64,000 nt of DNA from Streptomyces liliifuscus. Its GTDB lineage: Bacteria > Actinomycetota > Actinomycetes > Streptomycetales > Streptomycetaceae. The notes beneath the pieces are model-generated. The model was not told the DNA's origin. It made no database searches and saw only the letters and a list, made by a program, of their open reading frames with translations. The DNA lies in the NCBI RefSeq assembly GCF_016598615.1, contig NZ_CP066831.1, positions 5,766,001-5,830,000 of the forward strand. Reading direction: 5' to 3'. This document shows, piece by piece, positions 1-7,605 of the stretch. The first letter of the stretch is position 1, and each line of letters opens with the position of its first letter. The position numbers and the translations under genes were made by a program.

Positions 1-37
1 TTGGGAAGCTGATGTTCTACCACTAAACTACACCCGC
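1..37 (-). tRNA. tRNA-Gly (CCC anticodon), 5' part only
   Basis: The reverse complement begins GCGGGTGTAGTTTAGTGGTA, a normal acceptor stem and D-arm for a glycine tRNA. It continues into an anticodon stem and a loop reading TTCCCAA, which gives anticodon CCC. The 3' half (variable loop, T-arm, 3' acceptor strand) lies outside the window. The 5' end is at base 37. Confidence 0.9.
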
Positions 38-311
38 GTAAGACGCCGGTTCGGACGGTTTGGACCGGGGTCGGAAACGCGGAATCACCATACCTCATGC
101 CAGGCCCCCGGCGCTGAAGCCGTGGGGCCCGGTGCTGTTTCGGGGGGTGGACGGGGCTGCGGGGCGCGGGAGTTGGGGCGTACGGTGGAGGGGTTGAAGA
201 GGGGCCGCGCGGGATCGGAGTGCCGCCTGGAGGGTCGTCCTCTTCGTCCCGTAATGTGGCGCTTCCTCGTCAGTCAGACGCCGCTCCTGGGGAAGGGACT
301 CTGAGGACTTG

Positions 312-473
312 ATGGAACGCAGCACCGTCGTCCGTTGTGCCGAAGGGCACGTGTTCAGCACCGCCTCGCTTCCGATGCAACAGGCCGATCGGCTCGGCCC
401 CGGCCGGCTGATCCGTTGCCCACGCTGTGCCCGGCTCCGCAATGTCGTGCCTGTGGAGTACGAGAGGCGCTGA
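312..473 (+). CDS. 53-residue zinc-ribbon-like protein
   Basis: Very small ORF starting ATG at 312 and ending TGA at 471-473. It has a purine-rich ribosome site (GGGGAAGGGA) about 14 bases upstream. The product has a Cys-x4-His pair near residues 9-13 (CAEGH) and a CPRC pair near residues 36-39, the spacing of a small zinc ribbon. Short proteins of this kind are common in Streptomyces genomes. No catalytic domain is visible and I do not assign a function. A strong hairpin follows 8 bases after the stop, so the gene looks monocistronic. It may be a zinc-binding adaptor or nucleic-acid-binding peptide, which is inference only. Confidence 0.7.
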   Translation: MERSTVVRCAEGHVFSTASLPMQQADRLGPGRLIRCPRCARLRNVVPVEYERR

Positions 474-480
474 GCGCATG

Positions 481-516
481 GAGCGCGCGGTACGCAGTGC
501 CGGGTACCGCGCGCTC
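481..516 (+). terminator. Intrinsic terminator-like hairpin after the zinc-ribbon gene
   Basis: Perfect 13-bp inverted repeat (GAGCGCGCGGTAC and its complement) with a 10-base loop, 7 bases after the stop codon. There is no U-run, as is usual for Streptomyces. Confidence 0.7.
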
Positions 517-556
517 GCCTCGTTCGCGATCGCCCGGGTCCGCCACGATCACCGGA

Positions 557-587
557 TTGTGGTGGGCCCGGGCGCTCTGCGTATCCT
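557..587 (+). promoter_or_regulatory. Candidate promoter giving a leaderless dcd transcript
   Basis: TTGTGG at 557-562 and TATCCT at 582-587 resemble -35 and -10 boxes with a 19-base spacer. Transcription would start at about base 594, which is the GTG start codon of dcd. Only a weak GGGG stretch precedes the GTG. Confidence 0.4.
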
Positions 588-593
588 CGGGGC

Positions 594-1169
594 GTGCTTC
601 TCTCTGACAAGGACATCCGGGCCGAGATCGACGCCGGGCGCGTACGGATCGATCCCTATGACGAATCCATGGTGCAGCCGTCGAGCGTCGACGTGCGGCT
701 CGACCGCTACTTCCGGGTGTTCGAGAACCACCGGTACCCCCACATCGATCCGTCCATCGAGCAGGCGGATCTCACTCGGCTCGTCGAGCCCGAGGGCGAC
801 GAGCCGTTCATCCTGCATCCCGGGGAGTTCGTCCTCGCGTCGACGTACGAGGTCATCACGCTTCCCGACGATCTGGCGTCCCGGCTCGAAGGCAAGAGTT
901 CGCTCGGGCGGCTCGGGCTCGTCACGCACTCCACCGCCGGGTTCATCGACCCCGGCTTCTCCGGACACGTGACCCTTGAGCTGTCCAACCTCGCGACCCT
1001 CCCCATCAAGCTCTGGCCGGGCATGAAGATCGGGCAGCTGTGCTTGTTCCAGCTCAGCTCGTCGGCCGAGTTCCCGTACGGCAGCGACCGGTACGGGTCC
1101 CGCTACCAGGGGCAGCGCGGACCGACCGCCTCACGCTCCTTCCTCAACTTCCATCGGACCCAGGTGTGA
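594..1169 (+). CDS. dcd: dCTP deaminase
   Basis: 191-residue Dcd, the normal length for the family. It deaminates dCTP to dUTP (plus ammonia) in the cytoplasm, feeding dTMP synthesis. The diagnostic trimer active-site segment runs from about residue 101 (KSSLGRLGLVTHSTAGFIDP) to residue 130. The catalytic glutamate of the family is Glu129 in HVTLEL, and the N-terminal MLLSDKDI start is also typical. The GTG at 594 is chosen because the protein begins at the conserved N-terminus and no upstream in-frame start gives a better match. The next gene may overlap its stop (GTGA), so the two are probably co-transcribed. Confidence 0.97.
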   Translation: MLLSDKDIRAEIDAGRVRIDPYDESMVQPSSVDVRLDRYFRVFENHRYPHIDPSIEQADLTRLVEPEGDEPFILHPGEFVLASTYEVITLPDDLASRLEGKSSLGRLGLVTHSTAGFIDPGFSGHVTLELSNLATLPIKLWPGMKIGQLCLFQLSSSAEFPYGSDRYGSRYQGQRGPTASRSFLNFHRTQV

Positions 1170-1180
1170 GTGGCGGCGAT

Positions 1181-1690
1181 ATGAGTGATGACATGAGCGA
1201 CGTGCGCGAGAACCTCACCTACGAGCGCTTCGGCCTCGCCGTCCGCGAGCTCGCCCAGACCATCGCCGACGACGGGTACGAGCCGGACATCGTGCTCTGC
1301 ATCGCCCGCGGCGGTGTCTTCGTCGCCGGCGGGCTCGCCTACGCCCTCGACTGCAAGAACATCCACCTCGTGAACGTGGAGTTCTACACGGGGGTGGGCA
1401 CCACGTTGGACATGCCGGTCATGCTCGCGCCCGTCCCCAACGCCATCGACTTCTCCGACAAGAAGGTCCTGATCACGGACGACGTCGCCGACACCGGCAA
1501 GACGTTGAAGCTCGTGTACGACTTCTGCGTCGACGCCGTAGCCGAGGTGCGGTCCGCCGTCATCTACGAGAAGTCGCAGTCGCTCGTGAAGTGCGAGTAC
1601 GTGTGGAAGCGCACGGATGAGTGGATCAACTTTCCGTGGAGTGTTGAGCCGCCCGTGGTGAGGAGGGCCGGGCAGGTCCTCGACGCGTAG
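1181..1690 (+). CDS. Phosphoribosyltransferase (type I PRTase fold)
   Basis: 169-residue PRTase. The PRPP-binding loop is seen as VLITDDVADTGKTL, with a preceding ARGGVFVAGGLAYAL segment that would form the pyrophosphate loop. It resembles xanthine/hypoxanthine-type phosphoribosyltransferases used in nucleobase salvage, but the substrate cannot be read from sequence. Three in-frame starts are possible: GTG at 1166 (GTGA overlap with dcd), ATG at 1181 and ATG at 1193. I give 1181, and the conserved core begins just after 1193. Its position behind dcd suggests a shared nucleotide-metabolism transcript ending at the hairpin at 1755. Confidence 0.85.
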   Translation: MSDDMSDVRENLTYERFGLAVRELAQTIADDGYEPDIVLCIARGGVFVAGGLAYALDCKNIHLVNVEFYTGVGTTLDMPVMLAPVPNAIDFSDKKVLITDDVADTGKTLKLVYDFCVDAVAEVRSAVIYEKSQSLVKCEYVWKRTDEWINFPWSVEPPVVRRAGQVLDA

Positions 1691-1754
1691 CGCTCCGCCG
1701 GGTGCCCGCCTCTTGGCTGCGGCGCCGTTGTGGTTGGTTGGTCGCGCAGTTCCC

Positions 1755-1779
1755 CGCGCCCCCTATGGGGCGCGTTTTT
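1755..1779 (+). terminator. Rho-independent terminator with T-run
   Basis: 8-bp perfect stem (CGCGCCCC / GGGGCGCG), loop CTAT, followed by TTTTT. It sits 65 bases after the phosphoribosyltransferase stop. The flanking GCGCAGTTCCCCGCGCCCC is a version of a repeat dispersed in Streptomyces intergenic DNA; relatives occur near 42788 and 58877. Confidence 0.85.
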
Positions 1780-1798
1780 CTTGCCGTTAAAAAAACGC

Positions 1799-1849
1799 TT
1801 GCGTTTCGCTAACGGGCCCCGTAGCGTTTGTGTACGAAACCGTTTCGTA
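1799..1849 (+). promoter_or_regulatory. Promoter overlapped by an operator palindrome
   Basis: TTGCGT at 1799-1804, a 17-base spacer and TAGCGT at 1822-1827 form a plausible sigma-70 promoter with a start near 1834. A perfect inverted repeat, TACGAAA-CCG-TTTCGTA (1833-1849), covers the predicted start site. This layout is typical for TetR-family or similar repressors. No regulator gene lies next to it. Confidence 0.6.
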
Positions 1850-1872
1850 TCGATCGAGGGGAGGGGCAGGTC

Positions 1873-2889
1873 ATGGTCGTGAGCAGTCCGGTGGTTCTTG
1901 CCCTCGCGCTCTCCCTGGTCTCCGCGTTCTGTTACGCGGCGGCCGCCGTGGTTCAGGAGCGGACCGCGGCCGGTACGGCCGATCTGCGGGGCACGCTCGC
2001 CCGCGGCTCGTGGTGGGGGGCCGTCGGGCTCAATGCCTCCGGCGCGCTGCTGCATGTGGTCGCGCTGCGGTACGGGCCCCTGACCCTTGTGCAGCCGCTG
2101 GGTGCGCTGACCCTCGTGGTGGCGGTGCCCCTCGGCTCGCTGGTCGCCCGCCGCCGGACCTCGGCTGTCCAGTGGCGCGGCATGGGGCTGACCCTCCTCG
2201 GGCTGACCGCGTTGCTGGCCGCCACCGCGGCGGGCAACGCGCCCGACGACACCCTGGGGATCGGTGAAGTCCTTGCGGTCGCGCTCGTCGCCTTCGTCGT
2301 CATCGCGGTGCTCGTCCGCCTCGCCTCCGGTGGTTCCGGTGGTTCCGCCCTCGGCGGTCTCGCCTTCGCGGCGGCCTCCGGTATCGCCTCCGGGGTCGGG
2401 TCCACGCTGGCGCAGAAGCTCGCCATAGGGCCGACTTTGTCCTGGAGCGTGGCGGTGGTCGCGGTTCTCACCGTCGCGTTCGCCTCGGGCGGGCTGCTGC
2501 TCTCCCAGAAGGCGTACCGCAGTGGCCTCGGCGGACCGCTGGCCCTGCTGACCCTCGTCAACCCGGTCGCCGCGTCCGTCATCGGCATCAGTCTGCTCGG
2601 CGAGGGCTTCCAGTACGGCACGGCCGGCACCCTGATCGCCCTCGCCGGTGCCGTGGCGGCCGCCCGGGGCGTGGTCCTCCTCAGCCGTCCTCAGCCGCGA
2701 CCGCCATACGACCTGCCCGGCGGCCGACCTGCCTCCGCCTCCGCCCCCACTCACACCCTCGCCCCTGCCCCTGCCCCCGATCTCAACCCCGCCCCCGTAC
2801 CCGCCCGATTCCTCCGCCCCCGGCTCCCGTCCGCCCCGCGCGTACGCCCCGTCACCGTCGAGCTCACCGGCACGAGCCGGACCGTCTGA
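1873..2889 (+). CDS. DMT-superfamily (EamA-like) membrane protein
   Basis: 338-residue integral membrane protein with about nine hydrophobic segments, starting with ALALSLVSAFCYAAAAVVQE. A Pro/Ala-rich, probably cytoplasmic tail follows from about residue 280. The fold and the internal duplication of small-residue helices match the drug/metabolite transporter (EamA) group. Such proteins export metabolites, but the substrate is unknown. The ATG at 1873 follows GAGGGGAGGGGCAGG, a strong ribosome site. The gene is preceded by a promoter-operator pair (1799-1849), so expression is probably repressor-controlled. The acetyltransferase starts 17 bases downstream with its own AAGGAG site and is likely co-transcribed. 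Confidence 0.85.
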   Translation: MVVSSPVVLALALSLVSAFCYAAAAVVQERTAAGTADLRGTLARGSWWGAVGLNASGALLHVVALRYGPLTLVQPLGALTLVVAVPLGSLVARRRTSAVQWRGMGLTLLGLTALLAATAAGNAPDDTLGIGEVLAVALVAFVVIAVLVRLASGGSGGSALGGLAFAAASGIASGVGSTLAQKLAIGPTLSWSVAVVAVLTVAFASGGLLLSQKAYRSGLGGPLALLTLVNPVAASVIGISLLGEGFQYGTAGTLIALAGAVAAARGVVLLSRPQPRPPYDLPGGRPASASAPTHTLAPAPAPDLNPAPVPARFLRPRLPSAPRVRPVTVELTGTSRTV

Positions 2890-2906
2890 GAAGGAGAACA
2901 CCAGAC

Positions 2907-3659
2907 ATGATCATGACCGCCACCACGGCCACGGCCGCGACCATGGCGAAGCCCCTTCCGCTGCGGCCCCGGACGACCGTGCGCGCCGCGGGACTCGTGG
3001 ACGTACCGGCCGTGGCCCGCCTGATCGCCCCGACCGACGCCGACACCGGAGTCGTCCCGCGGCACCCGAACGTCCCGCGGCACCCCGACGCCGCCCCCGT
3101 GGACTGGGACCGGGCCCGCCGTGCCATGCGGCTGATGCTGGCCCACCACGCCCTGGAGGACGGTCAGGTGTGGGTGGCCGAGCGCGAGGACGGCAGGCTT
3201 CTCGCGGCCGCCGTCTGGCTGCCGCCCAGCTCCGGTGCCGAGCCGCCCGACCAGCGCTTCAGCGGCCTGCTCTCCCGTGAGCTCGCCCTCGGCCCGCAGG
3301 AGCGTTCGTTCCTGTCGGCCGGGCCCGGCAAAACCGAATGGAAGCCCGACGAGTCCCATTGGAAGGTGGCCGTCGTCGGCGCGCTGGACGACACCAGCGC
3401 CTGGGACCACACCGTCGCCGCCGACCTGCTGGCACCGGGGCTGCGTGCCGTCGACGAGGAGGGCGGTACCGCCGTCGCGGTCACGCTCTCCGCCCGTCAC
3501 GGGGACCAGTTGCGGCCGCTCGGATTCCGCCGGCCGCGCGCGATCTGCCTCACGCCGGGCGGGAGTGTGTGGATGACGACCCGTCAACCTGCGGGCACAG
3601 CACGGGAATCCGTTGCACCAGGTTGTTTCCGAAGCCTCCCCGGTTCCAGGGCTGCGTGA
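2907..3659 (+). CDS. GNAT-family N-acetyltransferase
   Basis: 250 residues. After a Thr/Ala-rich start, residues 25-230 look like a GNAT domain (TVRAAGLVDVPAVARLI, then WVAEREDGRLLAAAVWLP, then VAVVGALDD and a C-terminal LRPLGFRRPRAICL). It would transfer an acetyl group from acetyl-CoA, but the acceptor is unknown. An AAGGAG ribosome site lies 10 bases before the ATG. The last 110 bases overlap, on the opposite strand, the end of the sulfite-oxidase-like gene. The C-terminal 35 residues after GGSVWMTT are therefore constrained by two genes and look unstructured. Co-transcription with the DMT transporter could mean acetylation and export of the same compound (inference). Confidence 0.8.
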   Translation: MIMTATTATAATMAKPLPLRPRTTVRAAGLVDVPAVARLIAPTDADTGVVPRHPNVPRHPDAAPVDWDRARRAMRLMLAHHALEDGQVWVAEREDGRLLAAAVWLPPSSGAEPPDQRFSGLLSRELALGPQERSFLSAGPGKTEWKPDESHWKVAVVGALDDTSAWDHTVAADLLAPGLRAVDEEGGTAVAVTLSARHGDQLRPLGFRRPRAICLTPGGSVWMTTRQPAGTARESVAPGCFRSLPGSRAA

Positions 3660-4836
3660 CCGGCTGGGTGTTGCCCGCGGCGTCCGTGGCCCGGGCCGTC
3701 AGGACGTGGGTGCCGGGGGTCGCCGTCCAGGGTGCCTGCCAGTGGCGCCAGGACCAGGCGTGGCCCGGGCGGCCGTCCGCCGGGTCGAGTTCCGCCTCCT
3801 GCCAGGAGCCGCCGTCGTCCGTGCTGACCTGGACCTTCGTCACCGGGGCGTGGCCCGACCAGGCGCGGCCCTCCAGCCGCAGTGGACCGGGGCGTACGAC
3901 CCTCGTGCGGGACATGAAGTCCGGGAAGCCGGGCGGGACCATCAGCGCGCGCGGGGCGATACGGGTCACCGGGTCGCCGGGCTCGTCCGCGGCCTGGCGG
4001 TAGCGGTACGCCACCGTCTGCTGGAAGCCCGTGAACGGGGTGTCGGTCAGCGTGATGTCCCGCAGCCACTTCACATGCGCCATGCCGTACCAGCCGGGGA
4101 CCACCAGACGCAGCGGATGGCCGTGCTGCGGTGGCAGCGGGGCGCCGTTCATCTCGTACGCCACCAGGACCTCCGGGTCGGCGGCCGTGGCGTCCGTCAG
4201 CGGGAGGCTGCGGCGGTAGTCCTGCTCGACGCCGCGTTCCACGCCGTGGTCGGCGCCCGTGAAGACCGCCTCGACGGCGTCCGACTCGACTCCCGCCTCG
4301 GCGAGCAGCGTCCGCAGGGGTACGCCGGTCCAGTCCGCCGTGCCGACCGCCTCGACCAGCCAGGGCTGGCTCACGGGGCGTGGGGTGAGGCGGGCCCGGC
4401 CGTTGCCCGCGCACTCCATGGTCACGCGGTGGGTGACGGGCGGGAGGGAGTACAGCGCGGACAGGTCCAGGACCAGGGGCGTACGGACCCTTCCGCCCAC
4501 CGTCAGGGTCCACGTCCCGGCCTCGGCGGGCGGGATGTACGGGATGTCGTAGTGGACCAGTACGTAGTGCAGGCCGGGCGGGGTCACGTCATGGCGCAGC
4601 GCCTCCAGGAGGAGGCCGTGGTTGCGGGCCGCGAGGGCCAGTTCCTCGTGGCTGATGTCCTCGTCGGGTCCGGCCACGCGCCCGGGCACGCTGACGTCCT
4701 CCAGTGAGCGGGCCGAACCGGCGCGGCCGTTGCCGCCCTCGCCCTCGCCCCTGCTGCGGCCGCCCTCGCCCCTGCCGCCGTCGCCGTCGCCGTCGCCGTC
4801 GTGACCCTGCCCCTGCCGTCCGCTGCGGCTGTCCAT
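3550..4836 (-). CDS. Sulfite-oxidase-type molybdopterin oxidoreductase
   Basis: 428 residues. The SUOX-fold molybdopterin domain spans about residues 90-290. The molybdenum-ligand cysteine is Cys142 in the motif RVTMECAGNGR. The C-terminal Mo-co dimerisation domain (about 300-420) ends NRGGFGNNLVQRIPV. Family members oxidise sulfite or related oxyanions. No heme domain or signal peptide is visible. Residues 1-45 are a Gly/Asp/Arg-rich low-complexity leader. The ATG at 4836 is chosen because GGGAGGAG lies 12 bases upstream; an open frame extends further upstream but is only the shadow of the divergent gene. The 3' end overlaps the acetyltransferase gene convergently. Confidence 0.88.
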   Translation of the reverse strand: MDSRSGRQGQGHDGDGDGDGGRGEGGRSRGEGEGGNGRAGSARSLEDVSVPGRVAGPDEDISHEELALAARNHGLLLEALRHDVTPPGLHYVLVHYDIPYIPPAEAGTWTLTVGGRVRTPLVLDLSALYSLPPVTHRVTMECAGNGRARLTPRPVSQPWLVEAVGTADWTGVPLRTLLAEAGVESDAVEAVFTGADHGVERGVEQDYRRSLPLTDATAADPEVLVAYEMNGAPLPPQHGHPLRLVVPGWYGMAHVKWLRDITLTDTPFTGFQQTVAYRYRQAADEPGDPVTRIAPRALMVPPGFPDFMSRTRVVRPGPLRLEGRAWSGHAPVTKVQVSTDDGGSWQEAELDPADGRPGHAWSWRHWQAPWTATPGTHVLTARATDAAGNTQPVTQPWNRGGFGNNLVQRIPVLCPQVDGSSSTHSRPA

Positions 4837-4910
4837 GGCTCCATGGTGCTCCTCCCGCCCGCCCCGGGCACCCCGCTCGAGATTGCCAGTCCCGGCGAGC
4901 GGCGAGACCC

Positions 4911-4939
4911 TTGACATATCGGCCCTGGGGCGGATGAAA
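4911..4939 (+). promoter_or_regulatory. Candidate -35 box in the divergent region 4837-4993
   Basis: The 157-base divergent region holds a perfect TTGACA at 4911-4916. The -10 match 17 bases on (ATGAAA) is poor, so only the -35 is convincing. It would serve the flavoprotein gene at 4994. Confidence 0.3.
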
Positions 4940-4993
4940 CGTGCGATCGCGGACGGACCGTACCTACCGGGCCTCGCGAGGAGAGCGATCGTC

Positions 4994-6463
4994 ATGGGCG
5001 GCACCACCGGCACCACCGGCACCACCGGCACCACAGGCACAGGCACAGGCACCGGCAGCGGCAGGATGGACGGTACGACCCTGGAGGCGATGCGGACCGG
5101 ACTGCGCGGCCCGGTCATCGCCCCCGAGGACGCGGCGTACGACGAGTCCCGGTCGATCTACAACGCGATGATCGACCGGCGGCCGGCCGCCTTCGTGCGG
5201 TGCGCGGACGCCGGGGACGTGATGAACGCCGTCGACTTCGTCCGCGACCACGGGCTCGAACTCGCCGTGCACGGTGGCGGACACAGCGGCCCGGGACTGT
5301 GCCTGGTGGACGGCGGAGTCACCCTCGACCTGTCACCGATGCGCTGGGTACGGGTCGACCCGGTCGCGAAGACCGCGCAGGTCGGCGGCGGCAGTCTGCT
5401 CGGCGACCTGGACCACGCGGCGCACGCCTTCGGCCTCGCCACCCCCGCCGGGATCATGTCGACGACGGGCGTCGGCGGACTGACCCTCGGCGGCGGACAC
5501 GGCCACCTCACCCGCAAGTACGGGCTGACGGTGGACAACCTGATCTCCGCGGACGTCGTTCTCGCCGACGGCAGCTTCGTCACGGCGAGCGAGACCTCGT
5601 ACTCGGACCTCTTCTGGGCGCTGCGCGGCGGAGGCGGGAACTTCGGGATCGTCACGTCCTTCACCTACCGGCTGCACCCGGTGCACACCGTGGGCGTCGG
5701 CATCTCGTTGTGGCCGGTGGACCACACGCGTGAAGTGCTGCGCTGGTACCGGGAGTTCCTGCCGCAGGCGCCCGAGGACCTGAACGGCTTCTACACGGTG
5801 CTCGCCGTGCCGCCCGGGCCGCCGTTCCCGGAAGAGCTCCACGGGCACCGGATGTGCGGTGTCGTGTGGTGCTGGACCGGTGACCTGGCCCTGCTGGACG
5901 AGACGCTCGCGGTGGTGAACGACGCGGGCCGGCCGGCCTTCCACTTCACGACCCCGATGCCGTACCCGGCGCTGCAGAGCATGTTCGACGAGCTGATCCC
6001 CAAGGGCCTGCAGTGGTACTGGCGCGGCGACTTCTTCGACCGGATCACCGACGAGGCCGCCGACATCCACCTCAAGTACGGCGAGAACCTCCCCACCGAC
6101 CTGTCGCTGATGCACCTCTACCCGGTCGACGGAGCCGCCGCCCGGGTCGGCTCCTTCGACACGGCGTGGGCCTACCGCGACGCCCGCTGGTCCGGCGTCT
6201 TCGCCGGCGTCGACCCGGACCCGGACAACGCCGAACTCATCAGGCAGTGGTGCACGGACTACCAGGAGGAGCTGCACCCGTACTCGATGGGCGGTTCGTA
6301 CGTGAACTTCATCGGGCCGGGTGAGGGCCAGGAGCGGGTCAGGGCCACCTACCGCGACCACTACGACCGGCTCGCGGAGGTGAAGCGGACATACGACCCG
6401 CACAACCTCTTCCACGCCAACCAGAACGTCGAGCCGGCGCGCTGGCCCCGGGGCGACGCCTAG
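4994..6463 (+). CDS. FAD-linked oxidoreductase (FAD_binding_4 plus BBE domain)
   Basis: 489 residues. The N-terminal FAD-binding domain includes AVHGGGHSGPGLCL, whose GGH histidine is the usual site of covalent flavin attachment, and GVGGLTLGGGHGHLTRKYGL. The C-terminal berberine-bridge-enzyme segment contains YDPHNLFHANQNV. The cysteine used by bicovalent BBE enzymes is absent (STTGVGGL instead), so single attachment is likely. The substrate may be an alcohol, sugar or secondary metabolite and is not predictable here. The ATG at 4994 follows GAGGAG. Residues 2-24 are a simple Gly-Thr repeat coded by tandem GGCACCACC triplet repeats, unusual for the family and probably variable between strains. 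Confidence 0.88.
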   Translation: MGGTTGTTGTTGTTGTGTGTGSGRMDGTTLEAMRTGLRGPVIAPEDAAYDESRSIYNAMIDRRPAAFVRCADAGDVMNAVDFVRDHGLELAVHGGGHSGPGLCLVDGGVTLDLSPMRWVRVDPVAKTAQVGGGSLLGDLDHAAHAFGLATPAGIMSTTGVGGLTLGGGHGHLTRKYGLTVDNLISADVVLADGSFVTASETSYSDLFWALRGGGGNFGIVTSFTYRLHPVHTVGVGISLWPVDHTREVLRWYREFLPQAPEDLNGFYTVLAVPPGPPFPEELHGHRMCGVVWCWTGDLALLDETLAVVNDAGRPAFHFTTPMPYPALQSMFDELIPKGLQWYWRGDFFDRITDEAADIHLKYGENLPTDLSLMHLYPVDGAAARVGSFDTAWAYRDARWSGVFAGVDPDPDNAELIRQWCTDYQEELHPYSMGGSYVNFIGPGEGQERVRATYRDHYDRLAEVKRTYDPHNLFHANQNVEPARWPRGDA

Positions 6464-6480
6464 GCGCCCAGGACGACACC

Positions 6481-6524
6481 CGGGAGCCGCCCGGGAGCCG
6501 CCCGGGAGCCGCCCGGGAGCCGCC
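6481..6524. repeat. Four tandem copies of an 11-bp unit
   Basis: CGGGAGCCGCC is repeated exactly four times (6481-6491, 6492-6502, 6503-6513, 6514-6524), then a partial copy. It lies between the convergent stops of the flavoprotein and the YIP1 gene. It is a small GC-rich minisatellite likely to vary by slippage. Confidence 0.9.
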
Positions 6525-6534
6525 CGGCGGGTGC

Positions 6535-7464
6535 CTAGAACGTACCGAGCTTGATGATCGACAGCAGCGCGATCAGCTGGATCGCCGACGCTCCCAGGGC
6601 CTTGGGCCACGGCAGGTCGTGCGACTTCTTGACCATCAGCGTGAAGAGCACGCCCGCACCGACCCAGGTCGCCCAGCCCAGCAGCTGCACGAACGGCGCG
6701 TCGCCGCCCGCGAACATCGCGACGACCAGTCGCGGCGCGTCCGTGAGCGACATGATCAGCATGGAGAGGCCGACCGTGGGCTGCCAGGCGCCGTCGCCGC
6801 CGAGTTGGCGGGCCAGGGTGTGCGTGACCACACCCAGGATGAACGCGCTGAGGACGATCGCGATCGCCGTCGTCAGGACGATGGGCACCGCGTTCGACAG
6901 GGTGGCGTTTATGACGTCCGCGCGGGCGCCGTCGAAGCCGAAGACCGCCAGCAGGCCGTAGAGGAACGTCACGATGAGGGCCGGGGCCCACATCGTGTAG
7001 TCGCGCATCTGCAGGAAGGTCTGGTTCGGGCGCATGATGACGCCGGTCAGCAGTTCCTTCCAGTGCAGCCGCGGGCCCACCGGGGGCGCGGTCGTCTGGC
7101 CCGCACGATACGTCCCGCCGGGGTTGTACGGGTCCTCGCCGACGGAGAACGCCGTGGTGTGCCCCGGCTGGTTCGCCGCGTAAGGGTCCGGGCCCTGACC
7201 GTGATGGTCGTGGTCGCCGAAGTACTCCGGCTCACCGTGCCCGTTCGCCTGGGGCCACTGCTGCGGCCCGTTGCCACCGCCACCGCCGTTGCCGTACCGC
7301 GGCTGCTGATGCTGCTGCGGGTACGGCTGGGGCGCGGGGGGATAGCCGTACGACGGGCCGCCCTGGGGGGCCTGCTGTCCGTAAGGCTGCTGCCGCGCCT
7401 GTTGTTGCGGGTGCGCCTGCTGCGTGCGGTTGTCCCGGCCGCGTCCGATCCTGAATCCAGCCAC
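6535..7464 (-). CDS. YIP1-family integral membrane protein
   Basis: 309 residues. Residues 1-125 are Gln/Pro/Gly/Tyr-rich and probably cytoplasmic and disordered. The C-terminal half has five hydrophobic helices, beginning WAPALIVTFLYGLLAVFGF and ending near IKLGTF. This is the architecture of Streptomyces YIP1-domain proteins, whose precise role is unknown. I use GTG at 7464 (VAGFRIGRGRDNR), which matches the usual N-terminus of this family as I recall it. The ribosome site there is weak, and an in-frame start at 7545 cannot be excluded. The gene is alone on its strand between a convergent partner and an FG-GAP gene. Confidence 0.82.
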   Translation of the reverse strand: MAGFRIGRGRDNRTQQAHPQQQARQQPYGQQAPQGGPSYGYPPAPQPYPQQHQQPRYGNGGGGGNGPQQWPQANGHGEPEYFGDHDHHGQGPDPYAANQPGHTTAFSVGEDPYNPGGTYRAGQTTAPPVGPRLHWKELLTGVIMRPNQTFLQMRDYTMWAPALIVTFLYGLLAVFGFDGARADVINATLSNAVPIVLTTAIAIVLSAFILGVVTHTLARQLGGDGAWQPTVGLSMLIMSLTDAPRLVVAMFAGGDAPFVQLLGWATWVGAGVLFTLMVKKSHDLPWPKALGASAIQLIALLSIIKLGTF

Positions 7465-7605
7465 GTAATCGAACGTACCTGGTCCCGCACAGTGACGTGC
7501 CGGGCCCGGGGCAACGGGCCCGGCTTTGCTGCCGAGCTGTGACATCCCCTAAGGGACTTCCCAGGGGACCTTCATGGGTTCTTCGGGGGTATGTTCGGGG
7601 ACTTT

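Noticed and set aside
1040..1180. Upstream extension of the phosphoribosyltransferase
   Set aside because: It lies inside dcd in another frame and has no domain similarity.
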